Shown: positions 17,181 to 26,285 of the stretch, one piece after another | How positions within the stretch are numbered: the first letter of the stretch is position 1 | Layout: every line of letters begins with the position of its first letter | Origin: Mucilaginibacter boryungensis | Lineage (GTDB): Bacteria > Bacteroidota > Bacteroidia > Sphingobacteriales > Sphingobacteriaceae | Direction of reading: 5' to 3' | Assembly (NCBI RefSeq): GCF_015221995.1 | Contig: NZ_JADFFM010000002.1 | Coordinates: 1,426,001 to 1,490,000 of the forward strand | Length of the DNA: 64,000 nt | Program-made: the position numbers and the translations under genes | Notes under the pieces: generated by a model | Told to the model about the DNA's origin: nothing | The model's input: the letters and a program-made list of their open reading frames with translations, nothing else | The model's database searches: none

Positions 17181-18545
17181 TTATTTTATAAGTTTTCCGG
17201 TTGATTTTAATAATGTATAGTAAGCTAAACCCGCATCGGCCCTAGCCAATTCAAGGTTTATTTGTGCCTGATAAAGCAGGGTTTCCGCGTCGGCGCGGTC
17301 GGTAGCCGAAGCCACGTTGCTTTGATATTTCGATTCCAGTATCTTGTTGTTCTCTCCTGCTTGCGCGATGCTGGTTTGCAGCAAGTTTATTTTGTTCACC
17401 GCCATCATATAGTTTTGATAGTTGCGGTTCACTTCATTTTTAATGTTATCTAAAGCAATGTCCTTACCAATTACGGTTTGATCGCGCTCTATCCGTGCCT
17501 CGGCTACTTTATTCTTGTTTGTCCAAAGCGAGCCGAAGTTCCACGATAGGGTTAAACCCGCGGTTATTGGGGTAATAAACTTGCCGCTTTGCGGGATAGG
17601 GTTGCCCGATACATCAACATAATACCCGCCCAAACTGGCAGCCAGCGTTGGCGATTGGTTTGCACGGATAGATTTGATATTGGTTTCGGCAGCTTGTGTA
17701 CGCAAGTCGAACTGTTTAAATTCCTGGCGGTTGGCCATGGCGGTATCAATATAAGTTGATAGCGGCGCTAAGGGCTTATTTGCTTCAGTAATTTGTGCAA
17801 TGTTTAGCTGGGTGGTTTCGGGCAGGCCCAGTAATACATCAAGGTTATAGTTAATGATCTTACGGTTACTTTCCAGGTCAATCCCGTTCAATTCTATGTT
17901 AGACCGTTGCAGTTGAAAACGCAATACATCGTTCTTGGTAACCAAACCCTGTTCAAAAAAGCGGTTTGCCTGCTTAATCTGCGCATCTATAGTTTTCAGA
18001 TTAGCTTCAACAACCTTTTTGCTTTGCAGCACTTTGTATAAACCATAATATGCGTTTATTACATCGTAACTTATTTCATCTTTATCCTTGTCGGCATCCA
18101 GTTTGGCAACTTGCACCAGCAAATCGGTACTTTCGCGGGCATACCTTAGGCGGTTACCGGCCCAAATAGTTTCGTTAACCGATGCAATACCTAAGTAAGC
18201 ATTGGCTGATGACGGCAGATGTATCGGGTCGCCAGCGCCAAAATCAAGTGTGTGCGCTGGTATTTGTGCCCGGTTATACGCAAAACTGGCATTCCCTGTT
18301 GGCAGGGCCCTGTCTTTTGCCTGGTTATATTCCGACACTGCCTGGTCAATTTTAGACTGCGACATTTTTAACGTTTTGCTGTTTTGCAAGCCAAGTTTAA
18401 TGGCCTCATCCAGCGTAATTGTGCGGTCCTGCGCGTTAGCTACTAATGTTAAAATAATCAGCATCATCGCTATCATTGCCGCAATAATCCCCGTCGCCTT
18501 TAAAAAGCGAAGGAGCTTATGGAGTGCATTTGTTTGTGTATTCAT
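17181..18545 (-). CDS. TolC-family outer-membrane efflux protein
   Basis: A 454-residue outer-membrane channel with an N-terminal export signal (hydrophobic ATGIIAAMIAMMLIILTLVANA) and two duplicated OEP repeats rich in Ala, Asn and Gln, each starting TLDEAIKLGLQNS-like or with the TLSWNFGSLW segment. The ATG at 18543-18545 is 2 bp after the tetR stop, so it is preferred over an extended start inside tetR. It is part of the efflux operon. Confidence 0.9.
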   Translation of the reverse strand: MNTQTNALHKLLRFLKATGIIAAMIAMMLIILTLVANAQDRTITLDEAIKLGLQNSKTLKMSQSKIDQAVSEYNQAKDRALPTGNASFAYNRAQIPAHTLDFGAGDPIHLPSSANAYLGIASVNETIWAGNRLRYARESTDLLVQVAKLDADKDKDEISYDVINAYYGLYKVLQSKKVVEANLKTIDAQIKQANRFFEQGLVTKNDVLRFQLQRSNIELNGIDLESNRKIINYNLDVLLGLPETTQLNIAQITEANKPLAPLSTYIDTAMANRQEFKQFDLRTQAAETNIKSIRANQSPTLAASLGGYYVDVSGNPIPQSGKFITPITAGLTLSWNFGSLWTNKNKVAEARIERDQTVIGKDIALDNIKNEVNRNYQNYMMAVNKINLLQTSIAQAGENNKILESKYQSNVASATDRADAETLLYQAQINLELARADAGLAYYTLLKSTGKLIK

Positions 18546-18547
18546 GT

Positions 18548-19174
18548 TTATTTGAGTAGGTAGCATTTTAATAAGTTTTTCATATAAGATTTCATCCTGG
18601 GCTTAAATTGCTCCAGCACTTTATCATCCTGTATGTCACACCCCAACAGGGCCGATGTCATTAGCGGCATATTTACTATATAGTTTTTGGTGCCATATAA
18701 GGTAGCCACCACCATATCAGCATCTATGTCAGACTTAAACTCGCCCTTATCAACTCCATCCTGCAACATCTTGCGAAGCCCAAGTGCATTTTGCATCAAT
18801 ATATTCCGCACGTTTTCGGCAAGTTCGGTACGGCGGTTCATGCCCATTTCCTGGTACAGCAATTTTTGGAAACAGTTATTAGTAACTATCTTTTCGCTGT
18901 AGATATCAATATACTCCGATACCTTTTCCCATTGCGAAAGCGTATTATCTGTAGCTATGTTTTGCAATGCCTCTTTGTGGCTGCTTATTTTACGGTTAAT
19001 CACCGCCAGGAACAAACCTTCTTTAGAGCCGAAGTAATAATTAAGCATAGCCATGTTTACACCCGCCTCGCCCGATATCATCCGGGTAGAAGCGCCGTCG
19101 AACCCGTGATCTGAAAATACCCTTTCGGCTACATCCAGTATGTGGTCCTTTTTGTCTATTTTATCCTTGTCCAT
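18548..19174 (-). CDS. TetR-family repressor of the efflux operon
   Basis: A 208-residue protein: an N-terminal TetR helix-turn-helix (ILDVAERVFSDHGFDGASTRMISGEAGVNMAMLNYYFGSKEGLF), then a ligand-binding domain with the CecR-like region. It heads the operon with tolC starting 2 bp after its stop. Two TTAATCA/TGATTAA palindromes lie upstream, one overlapping its own -7 element, so autorepression and control of the pump is expected. The inducer is unknown. Confidence 0.92.
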   Translation of the reverse strand: MDKDKIDKKDHILDVAERVFSDHGFDGASTRMISGEAGVNMAMLNYYFGSKEGLFLAVINRKISSHKEALQNIATDNTLSQWEKVSEYIDIYSEKIVTNNCFQKLLYQEMGMNRRTELAENVRNILMQNALGLRKMLQDGVDKGEFKSDIDADMVVATLYGTKNYIVNMPLMTSALLGCDIQDDKVLEQFKPRMKSYMKNLLKCYLLK

Positions 19175-19190
19175 ATTCTTTTTAACGGCA

Positions 19191-19215
19191 CAAAATTAAT
19201 CAAACGATTGATTAA
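19191..19215 (-). promoter_or_regulatory. tetR promoter -7 element with overlapping operator
   Basis: On the minus strand TAATTTTG (19198-19191) is the -7 element. It overlaps the perfect inverted repeat TTAATCAA-ACGA-TTGATTAA (19196-19215), a typical TetR operator arrangement. Confidence 0.6.
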
Positions 19216-19280
19216 TATATTAACTCTCTGTCATGTTTATGTAAACACTATTTAAATATCTGATTATCAATCACAAATTT

Positions 19281-19296
19281 TTAATCAAATGATTAA
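19281..19296. promoter_or_regulatory. second TetR-type palindrome
   Basis: TTAATCA-AA-TGATTAA has the same half-sites as the operator at 19196-19215 with a shorter spacer. It lies about 24 bp upstream of the -7 element of the PIG-L gene, so it could also affect that gene. Confidence 0.45.
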
Positions 19297-19319
19297 CTCT
19301 TTATATAATTACTGACGAT

Positions 19320-19327
19320 TATATTTG
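19320..19327 (+). promoter_or_regulatory. -7 element of the PIG-L gene (TATATTTG)
   Basis: Full TAnnTTTG match about 62 nt before the ATG at 19390. Confidence 0.45.
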
Positions 19328-19389
19328 TTTTTAATTTTAACCTTTTTCAAAATTTATTAATTACTCTTGCCTATATCCTCTGTTTATCA

Positions 19390-21879
19390 ATGAAATTGAA
19401 ATATTTAGCCCTTGTATGTTTGCTATTCGCAAATACTGTTTTGGCACAAACTGCGCCTCCCGCCAATATTGGCGCCGTAAAACAATCGTTAAACAAACTG
19501 CAGGTGCTGGGCAGCGTGCTTTACATTGCCGCCCACCCCGATGATGAGAATACACGGCTGCTCACTTACCTGGCACAAGAGAAACATTACCGCACCGGCT
19601 ACCTGGCGCTTACCCGCGGCGATGGCGGCCAAAACCTGATAGGTAACGAGCAAAGCGAGCTTTTGGGGTTAATACGCACACAGGAATTATTAGCCGCCCG
19701 CCGGGTTGACGGCGCCGAACAATTTTTTACCCGCGCCAATGATTTTGGCTTTAGCAAAGGCCCCGAAGAAACCCTGAAGATATGGGACCGCGAAAAGATA
19801 TTAGGCGATATGGTTTGGGTGATCCGCAGGTTTCGCCCCGATGTGATGATCTGCCGCTTCCCGACCGATGGCCGGGGCGGACACGGGCACCATACATCTT
19901 CGGCCATATTGGCGCAGGAAGCCTTTAGCGCCGCGGCAGACCCGAAACGCTTTCCGGAACAATTGCAGTACGTACAGCCATGGCAGGCCAAACGCTTATT
20001 GTGGAACACCTTTAACTTTGGCGGGAACAACACCACGGCCGAGGATCAGTTTAAAGTTGATGTTGGCGGCTACAACCCATTACTGGGCAAAAGCTACGGC
20101 GAAATTGCTGCCGAAAGCCGCAGCAACCATAAAACGCAGGGCTTTGGATCGGCCGCGCAACGCGGGCAATCTTTCGAATATTTTACTACTATTTTAGGCG
20201 ATGCGCCCAAAACCGATCTGATGGATGGGGTAAATACTACCTGGGGGCGTGTACCGGGCGGAGAGGAAATAGCATCGGAAATTGCCGCGATCAAGAAGGG
20301 CTTTGATGACGAGCACCCGGAAAAATCTGTGCAGGGTTTGGTGCAGGTGCTTGGCCAGGTTGAAAAGCTGCAGGATACTTACTGGCGTGAACAAAAAACC
20401 AAAGAGTTAAGCGAACTGATATTGCAATGCGCAGGATTATGGGTTGAAGCATCCACCAGCGAGCCGACCTATGCCGTTGGCGATAGCATGAATGTCCGTT
20501 TGCAAATGATCAACCGTTCTGGTTTAAATTTAAAACCCGAGAGCTTTAGCGCGACATTAGCCGATATGACGGTGATAAAGGGAATGGAATTAAATATTAA
20601 TCAATTAAAAACCATTGCCTTAAAAGTAAAGGCTGAAAAAACATCACAACCCTACTGGCTGGAATCCCCTCATCCTATAGGCACCTATACTATTAACAAT
20701 GAAACAAAAGTGGGTAATCCCGAAAACCCGGATGAGCCGCGCATTTGGATAAACTTTTCGGTTGCCGGGAAGGAAATAAAAGTGAGCAGGAAGCTCATGT
20801 ACAAATACGTAGATCCTGCCAAAGGCGAGATCTACCAGCCGGTAGAAATTACCCCGCCCATTGTAGCCAATGTGGCCAGTCCTGTATATGTATTTGCGGG
20901 TAAGCAGCAAAAAGTTGTACAATTAAACCTGAAGGCATTTGTTGCTGGTAGCGGAAGCGTTAGCTTGCAACCTATAGCGGGCTGGAGTATCACCCGGGCG
21001 AAAATTACATTTACTGATAAAAAGAAGGGAGATGAGTGGTCGGCACAATTTATAGTAAGCCCGACAGATAACCAGCAAAAAAGCGCGGTGCTGACCGCGG
21101 TAGCCGAAATTAATGGCAAAACCTCATCGCTTGGTATTCAGCGTATCCGTTATGATCATATCCCTAATATTACTTTATTCCCCCCGGCACAGGCTAAGTT
21201 GGTTAGTATCGACCTGAAGCTGAATGCGGGAACCCATAAAATTGGCTATATAGCCGGTGCAGGCGACCTTGTCCCTGAGGCCTTAAAACAAGTGGGCTAT
21301 GATGTACACCTGCTTACGGAAAACGAGATCATGACAGGCAACCTGTCGGAATATGATGCTATTATCACCGGAGTGCGTGCTTTTAATGTGAACACCCGGC
21401 TGGTGGTTGAACAGCCCCGATTGATGGAATATGTGAAACGTGGCGGCAACCTGGTGGTGCAATATAATACTTTTAATAATTTGGTGACCGGCCAAATTGG
21501 CCCGTATCCTTTCATAGTAGGAAATGAACGGGTTACCGATGAAAATGCAAAAGTTACTTTTACTAATCCTAACAGCCCGCTGGTTACCTTCCCTAATAAA
21601 ATCACCCAGGCCGATTTTGACGGCTGGATACAGGAACGCGGCTTATATTTTGTAGATAAGATAGATCCCAAATATCAAACCCCGTTTGAAATGAACGACA
21701 ACGGGATGGCGCCTAATAATGGCGCAATGATCACCACCGATTATGGCCAGGGCCGGTTTGTTTATACCTCGCTGGATTTCTTCCGTGAATTGCCGGCGGG
21801 TGTACCGGGGGCATACCGCTTGTTTGTAAATATGATGAGCGCGCCGCCAAAGCCGGTAAAGTTGAAGAAGGAGAAATAG
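19390..21879 (+). CDS. secreted PIG-L-type deacetylase, large multidomain form
   Basis: An 829-residue exported protein with a signal peptide ending NTVLAQ. The PIG-L (LmbE) zinc site is seen as AAHPDDE near residue 40 and HGHH near residue 165; the family removes N-acetyl groups from sugars. The middle (about 350-590) is beta-rich and NEW3/Ig-like, and the end (about 610-820) resembles a class I glutamine-amidotransferase-like/ThuA fold (YDAIITGVRAFN, GGNLVVQYNT). It is too long to be the bacillithiol enzyme BshB. Followed by two small membrane proteins and a symporter. Confidence 0.85.
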   Translation: MKLKYLALVCLLFANTVLAQTAPPANIGAVKQSLNKLQVLGSVLYIAAHPDDENTRLLTYLAQEKHYRTGYLALTRGDGGQNLIGNEQSELLGLIRTQELLAARRVDGAEQFFTRANDFGFSKGPEETLKIWDREKILGDMVWVIRRFRPDVMICRFPTDGRGGHGHHTSSAILAQEAFSAAADPKRFPEQLQYVQPWQAKRLLWNTFNFGGNNTTAEDQFKVDVGGYNPLLGKSYGEIAAESRSNHKTQGFGSAAQRGQSFEYFTTILGDAPKTDLMDGVNTTWGRVPGGEEIASEIAAIKKGFDDEHPEKSVQGLVQVLGQVEKLQDTYWREQKTKELSELILQCAGLWVEASTSEPTYAVGDSMNVRLQMINRSGLNLKPESFSATLADMTVIKGMELNINQLKTIALKVKAEKTSQPYWLESPHPIGTYTINNETKVGNPENPDEPRIWINFSVAGKEIKVSRKLMYKYVDPAKGEIYQPVEITPPIVANVASPVYVFAGKQQKVVQLNLKAFVAGSGSVSLQPIAGWSITRAKITFTDKKKGDEWSAQFIVSPTDNQQKSAVLTAVAEINGKTSSLGIQRIRYDHIPNITLFPPAQAKLVSIDLKLNAGTHKIGYIAGAGDLVPEALKQVGYDVHLLTENEIMTGNLSEYDAIITGVRAFNVNTRLVVEQPRLMEYVKRGGNLVVQYNTFNNLVTGQIGPYPFIVGNERVTDENAKVTFTNPNSPLVTFPNKITQADFDGWIQERGLYFVDKIDPKYQTPFEMNDNGMAPNNGAMITTDYGQGRFVYTSLDFFRELPAGVPGAYRLFVNMMSAPPKPVKLKKEK

Positions 21880-21956
21880 CTGCAAGTCCATGGACAAACA
21901 ACGTATTTGCACATTAAACATTTATCCCCTATTTTTACGGCATTATTTTAAACACT

Positions 21957-22148
21957 ATGGCACATCATCATAACGAAAAGAAAGAGAATATTAACAACCT
22001 GTATTACCTTGTAGGTGTATTGGGCGGTTTGCTTACAGCATCGATGATCGAGATCAGCCCGGTTTACCTAATTACCGGCGCTATTGTTGGCTTTTTATTC
22101 GCCGTTCTTTTCCTGAATACTTTGGTTAAAGGCCGTGTCGACGCCTGA
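21957..22148 (+). CDS. small two-segment membrane protein
   Basis: A 63-residue protein with a charged, His-rich N terminus (MAHHHNEKKE) and two membrane segments (YYLVGVLGGLLTASMI and VYLITGAIVGFLFAVLFLNTL). No family is recognised. It overlaps the following 41-residue frame by 14 bp and precedes the symporter, so an accessory role is possible. Confidence 0.55.
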   Translation: MAHHHNEKKENINNLYYLVGVLGGLLTASMIEISPVYLITGAIVGFLFAVLFLNTLVKGRVDA

Positions 22149-22260
22149 TCGGGAATTACCATCATTTATACGTAACTGGAACCAGTTTTACACCATTGTG
22201 GCTGTATGGCTAGTTTTTTTAGTTTTTATCTTCTGGCTCATTACCCTGTATTTTAAATGA
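22135..22260 (+). CDS. 41-residue single-span membrane protein ahead of the symporter
   Basis: A GTG-started frame of 41 residues: a polar start (STPDRELPSFIRNWNQFY) followed by one strong membrane segment (IVAVWLVFLVFIFWLITLYF) and Lys. Its TGA overlaps the symporter ATG as ATGA (22257-22260) and its start overlaps the upstream gene, a fully packed operon. The positive-inside layout and translational coupling support a real symporter partner. No family is recognised. Confidence 0.55.
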   Translation: MSTPDRELPSFIRNWNQFYTIVAVWLVFLVFIFWLITLYFK

Positions 22261-23951
22261 GCATTACCGATTGGATAGTACTGGTTGTAACACTGCTCTC
22301 CATTGTCGGCTTTGGTGTTTGGAAAAGCGGCAGCAATAAAAACATCGATCAGTTTTTGGTTGGCGGCCGCAGTTTACCCTGGTACCATATCGGCCTTTCT
22401 GTAATGGCCACACAGGCCAGTGCTATCACTTTCTTATCAGCCCCCGGGCAAGCCTATACCGATGGGATGCGTTTTGTGCAGTTCTATTTCGGGTTGCCCC
22501 TGGCCATGATCGTGCTGTGCATCACCTTTGTCCCTATTTTTCATAAGCTAAAAGTTTATACCGCCTACCAATACCTGGAACAGCGTTTTGATCTTAAGAC
22601 CCGCGCGCTTACCTCGTTCCTTTTCCTGGTGCAGCGCGGGCTTTCTACCGGTATTACTATTTATGCACCTGCCATTATCTTATCTACCATTTTGAATATG
22701 AGTGTGGTTTATACCACTCTGTTTATAGGCGGACTGGTTATTTTCTATACCGTTTATGGCGGCACCAAAGCGGTTTCGTATACGCAGGTTTTGCAAATGA
22801 GCATTATTTTTTTCGGGATGTTTTTTGCAGGCGTAATGGTGGTGAAGCTATTACCCAATGGTGTGGGTTTCAGTAACGCGCTGCACCTTGCCGGTAAAAT
22901 GGGCAAAATGAATGTGATTGACTGGCATTTTGACTGGAACAATCGTTATACCGTTTGGAGCGGGTTAATAGGTGGTTTCTTTTTACAATTATCGTATTTC
23001 GGTACCGACCAAAGCCAGGTGGGCCGTTATTTGGCGGGCAGTTCGGTGGCCCAAAGCCGTTTGGGTTTAATTATGAACGGGCTGATAAAAATACCTATGC
23101 AATTTTTGATATTGCTGATAGGTGTATTGGTCTTCGCTTTTTACCAGTTTAATAAGCCACCTATGTTCTTTAATAACTACGAGGTAAGCCAGGTAAAGCA
23201 AAGCCGGTACGCCCCGGCTTACGAAGGGCTTGAACAACAATACACTTATTTCTCCAAAGTGCGCCAGCAAAAAAGCATTGAACTTACTAATGCTTTAAAC
23301 ACCGGCAACCAGCAAGTAATTGCCGACGCACAAGCAAGATTAAAAGCCGCCGATGACCAAACAACCCTTATCCGCAACCAGGGCATTCAATTAATGAAGC
23401 AAAACAGCCCCGCTGCCAACACCGACGACACCAATTACGTATTCCTTAGCTTTGTTAAGCAAAACCTGCCAGTGGGCCTAATTGGGCTTTTAATTGCCAT
23501 TGTATTCCTTGCCTCTATGGGTTCAACCGCAAGCGCACTCAATTCGCTGGCATCTACTACCGTGGTGGATATTTATAAACGCATTATCAACCCCAACGCT
23601 TCCGAAGCCAACTATCTGCTTGCGTCGCGCCTTGCTACGGTATTTTGGGGATTGGTATGTATAGGTATGGCCTTGTTTGCGGGTAAGATGGGTAACCTGC
23701 TGGAGGCCGTAAACCTGTTAGGCAGTTACATCTACGGCACTATATTGGGTGTATTTGTTGTGGCCTTCTATTTTAAACGCATTGGCGGGACGGCTGTATT
23801 TGTGGCCGCTTTAATTACCGAAGGCATTGTATGTGCATTAGGTTTTAGCAAAACCATAGCTTATTTGTGGCTAAACCCTATTGGTTGTTTTTTGGTGATA
23901 GGGATTGCTTTTATAGTAACTATTTGTCTGAACCGGGATTTAAAAGATTAG
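22257..23951 (+). CDS. Na+/solute symporter (SSS family)
   Basis: A 564-residue polytopic membrane protein. WKSGSNKNIDQFLVGGRSLPWYHIGLSVMATQASAITFLSAPGQAY marks the SSS family, and the Na+-site region GSTASALNSLAST is present. A hydrophilic, helical insertion of about 90 residues (roughly 300-390, around YEGLEQQYTYFSKVRQQ) interrupts the membrane core. It follows two coupled small membrane proteins and the secreted PIG-L enzyme, which suggests uptake of a deacetylated sugar product; the substrate is not known. Confidence 0.9.
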   Translation: MSITDWIVLVVTLLSIVGFGVWKSGSNKNIDQFLVGGRSLPWYHIGLSVMATQASAITFLSAPGQAYTDGMRFVQFYFGLPLAMIVLCITFVPIFHKLKVYTAYQYLEQRFDLKTRALTSFLFLVQRGLSTGITIYAPAIILSTILNMSVVYTTLFIGGLVIFYTVYGGTKAVSYTQVLQMSIIFFGMFFAGVMVVKLLPNGVGFSNALHLAGKMGKMNVIDWHFDWNNRYTVWSGLIGGFFLQLSYFGTDQSQVGRYLAGSSVAQSRLGLIMNGLIKIPMQFLILLIGVLVFAFYQFNKPPMFFNNYEVSQVKQSRYAPAYEGLEQQYTYFSKVRQQKSIELTNALNTGNQQVIADAQARLKAADDQTTLIRNQGIQLMKQNSPAANTDDTNYVFLSFVKQNLPVGLIGLLIAIVFLASMGSTASALNSLASTTVVDIYKRIINPNASEANYLLASRLATVFWGLVCIGMALFAGKMGNLLEAVNLLGSYIYGTILGVFVVAFYFKRIGGTAVFVAALITEGIVCALGFSKTIAYLWLNPIGCFLVIGIAFIVTICLNRDLKD

Positions 23952-24064
23952 CAGGATTTTCAGGATTCTACCAAAGGGGAATTTAAATGACCTCTGAATC
24001 ACACTGATTATTCGCGCAAATTATTAACAAAAGGGGGCGCAATGCGCCCCAAAATTTTTAGTCC

Positions 24065-24152
24065 TTGTCATTGCGAGGAGCGCTGCGACGCGGCAATCTC
24101 ATAGTTTGATTTGCGTATTACGAGATTGCTACGCTATCGCTCGCAATGACAA
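24065..24152. repeat. REP-like palindromic repeat
   Basis: The outer arms TTGTCATTGCGAG and CTCGCAATGACAA-type end pair with each other, and GGCAATCTC/GAGATTGC pair inside. This TGTCATTGCGAGGAGCG type of element is widely dispersed in Bacteroidota. It lies between two convergent genes. Confidence 0.7.
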
Positions 24153-24170
24153 AGGGGATAAATCAAGGTC

Positions 24171-25013
24171 CTATTTCTTAGCCTGTGCAATAACTTCATT
24201 ATTTAAACGCACGTACTCGTCGGTTTTATCCTTAGCTGCGGCATCCCGGCCGGCTTCAGCGGCGGCAATAGCACCGGCTTTATCGCCTTTTCTTAAAAGT
24301 ATACGTGCTTCCCATAGTTTTGAAACGTATATAGACATCTTTGGATTTTTCTCTAATTCCCTAACCCAGGTGAGTGCTTTGTCCATATTCTTGTTGTTAT
24401 TGTAGTAATAGATCACCGATTCGAAGTATGGCTTTTTGTCGGTATTCATAGCCGAATCTATGCGGGCCATTACTTTAGCATCAATATCGGTTACTATATG
24501 GAAAGCAAAACCCGAATGTTCCCATTTCATTTGCAAATCGCAAGTGGTTGGCGTTACATTCACAAAATTAAGGGTCATTGTTTCGGTAAGGTCTTTTAGC
24601 TTATCGGTTTTTACTTTAAAGCGTAAAAAGTCATCAGCTTCCTTGTAGGCATAAGCGCCCCATTGCTTAGCAGTTTTATTCAAAATAATGGTCCACTCAT
24701 CTACACCCGGGATGCTGAACAAGCCATATTCGCCGGCCGGCACTTTCTTACCATCAATAATCACATCGTCAGAAAATTTTATAACCGTAGCCGAGTTTGC
24801 ACCGGTACGCCAAACGGTTCCGTAAGGCTCCATGCCCCCAAAAATTTTACGGCCTTTTACATTTGGGCGGGCATAGGTAAGCATAATTTTTCCTAAACCG
24901 AATTGTTGGTTAATAACCTGGGTTGAACTTGGTGCCGGGGTAACCTGTGCAAAGCTTTTACAGGCGGCAAATACCATAACAATGGTAAGTAATTTGATAA
25001 AGGTCTTTTTCAT
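24171..25013 (-). CDS. DUF2911-family exported protein
   Basis: A 280-residue protein with an N-terminal signal (possible lipobox-like AACKS). The DUF2911 core is evident: ITLTYARPNVKGRKIFG-like opening, PYGTVWRTGANSAT, DGKKVPAGEYGLFSIPG and WTIILNKTAKQWGAYAY. The C-terminal third is a TPR-like helical part (ALTWVRELEKNPKMSIYVSKLWEARI). Function unknown; common in Bacteroidota envelopes. Confidence 0.85.
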   Translation of the reverse strand: MKKTFIKLLTIVMVFAACKSFAQVTPAPSSTQVINQQFGLGKIMLTYARPNVKGRKIFGGMEPYGTVWRTGANSATVIKFSDDVIIDGKKVPAGEYGLFSIPGVDEWTIILNKTAKQWGAYAYKEADDFLRFKVKTDKLKDLTETMTLNFVNVTPTTCDLQMKWEHSGFAFHIVTDIDAKVMARIDSAMNTDKKPYFESVIYYYNNNKNMDKALTWVRELEKNPKMSIYVSKLWEARILLRKGDKAGAIAAAEAGRDAAAKDKTDEYVRLNNEVIAQAKK

Positions 25014-25157
25014 GTTGATCAGTTTTTTATTGATAAAGGTATAAATATTAAAGGCTTACAATGATGTGCAAAACCCACTTTTATTATACGCTGGATACAG
25101 GCCAACCGTTGTTTAATATAAACCGTATCTTCATTATAAATTCCTTATCTGAAGTTT

Positions 25158-25652
25158 ATGGGAAAAAGTAAAAAAGCTGTGCAAAAAAAAATAAGCAGCA
25201 ATACTGTTGAGACAGAGCTAAAATCGGCGCTCGAATTTACGAAAACCACTACCGACCAAATGGCGGGATTTACTATTTATATGCTGGGCAGCATTAAATT
25301 CCTGATTGCCTGTATAACCTTTTTTATAGTATGGATATGCTGGAACCTTAACTTCATTCCGGGCTTGAAGCCGTTTGATACTTTTCCATTCCCAATATTG
25401 GAAATGGTGGTATCCATTTTTGCTATTATACTTTCGGTCTCGGTACTGATCAATCAAAATCGCCAAAGCCGTATTGATAAAATTAAACAGCAAATTGATT
25501 TTGAAATAAACGTACGTGCCGAAGAAGAAATTACCAAGCTGTTAAATATGGTGCATGAAATTCATCAGAAACTTGGTATTAAAACGGAAACGGACAAAGA
25601 ATTAGAAGCAATGAAAGAGATGACGACATACAGGAAATACACAAAAAAATAG
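25158..25652 (+). CDS. DUF1003-family membrane protein
   Basis: A 164-residue protein with two membrane segments separated by a short loop (IKFLIACITFFIVWICWNLN... FDTFPFPILEMVVSIFAIILSVSVLI), then NQNRQSRIDKIKQQIDFEINVRAEEEI, the DUF1003 hallmark, predicted to be a coiled coil. No function is established for the family. It is transcribed divergently from the DUF2911 gene. Confidence 0.8.
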   Translation: MGKSKKAVQKKISSNTVETELKSALEFTKTTTDQMAGFTIYMLGSIKFLIACITFFIVWICWNLNFIPGLKPFDTFPFPILEMVVSIFAIILSVSVLINQNRQSRIDKIKQQIDFEINVRAEEEITKLLNMVHEIHQKLGIKTETDKELEAMKEMTTYRKYTKK

Positions 25653-25676
25653 ACGAGGAAGATATTGTACCTTAAG

Positions 25677-26285
25677 TTATTCCAATAAACCTTTGGCCAG
25701 TTTTTTCCACTGCGGGCCTGATAAACCTATACGTGCCGATAAAGCTATTGCGGTGTTCCTGATCGTATCGTGTAAATCAACGTCATGGTTATTCGGTACT
25801 TCATTACGGCCATGCACTTCGGCATGAACAGTTAAACCAGTTCGCGATACGATAAATGTACTGGTAGATACATTACTATAAAAGTGTGCTGTTTCTTTTT
25901 CGTGTTTTCTGGGATCAGGTACCGGCCTGACGATCATAATAATATATTCTTCTTCACTGTTTTTATCCCCTTTCTCAGCTATTTTTTCAATCACTACCCA
26001 TTCCAAACCATCTCCCGCATCAGAGCCTGGTGTAGCCGGCAAGTCTATATAAAAATGATCGCCAATTTGTGCAGCGCCGTGCAATAAATTACCTGCTTTA
26101 TCAACAAGGCCAAATTTTGATGAAGCGCCATCGCAGTAATTATGCCAGTTGGTAATATCAAGCATTTTAGCGCGGGCCATTAAAAATAGCTGATGTGCTT
26201 CTTCCGAATTTTTAGTTTCAACAGCTTCGCCAAAATCTGTTTGGCGGCCTTCTTTTTGTGGCGGGATATGCTGATGTGCTTTCAT
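25677..26285 (-). CDS. hypothetical protein, unrecognised family
   Basis: A 202-residue protein from the ATG at 26283-26285 (MKAHQHIPPQ). No signal peptide or membrane segment. It is mostly beta-rich with an acidic middle, includes KFGLVDKAGNLLHGAAQIGDHFYIDLP and GLEWVVIEKI, and ends in a helical LSGPQWKKLAKGLLE. The first part (EEAHQLFLMARAKMLDITNWHNY) is helical and could be a docking segment. No family or catalytic motif is recognised. It is the last gene before the low-oxygen island. Confidence 0.55.
   Translation of the reverse strand: MKAHQHIPPQKEGRQTDFGEAVETKNSEEAHQLFLMARAKMLDITNWHNYCDGASSKFGLVDKAGNLLHGAAQIGDHFYIDLPATPGSDAGDGLEWVVIEKIAEKGDKNSEEEYIIMIVRPVPDPRKHEKETAHFYSNVSTSTFIVSRTGLTVHAEVHGRNEVPNNHDVDLHDTIRNTAIALSARIGLSGPQWKKLAKGLLE

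Noticed and set aside
19599-20036. Antisense open frames over the PIG-L gene.
   Set aside because: They mirror high-GC codons of the real gene and match no family.
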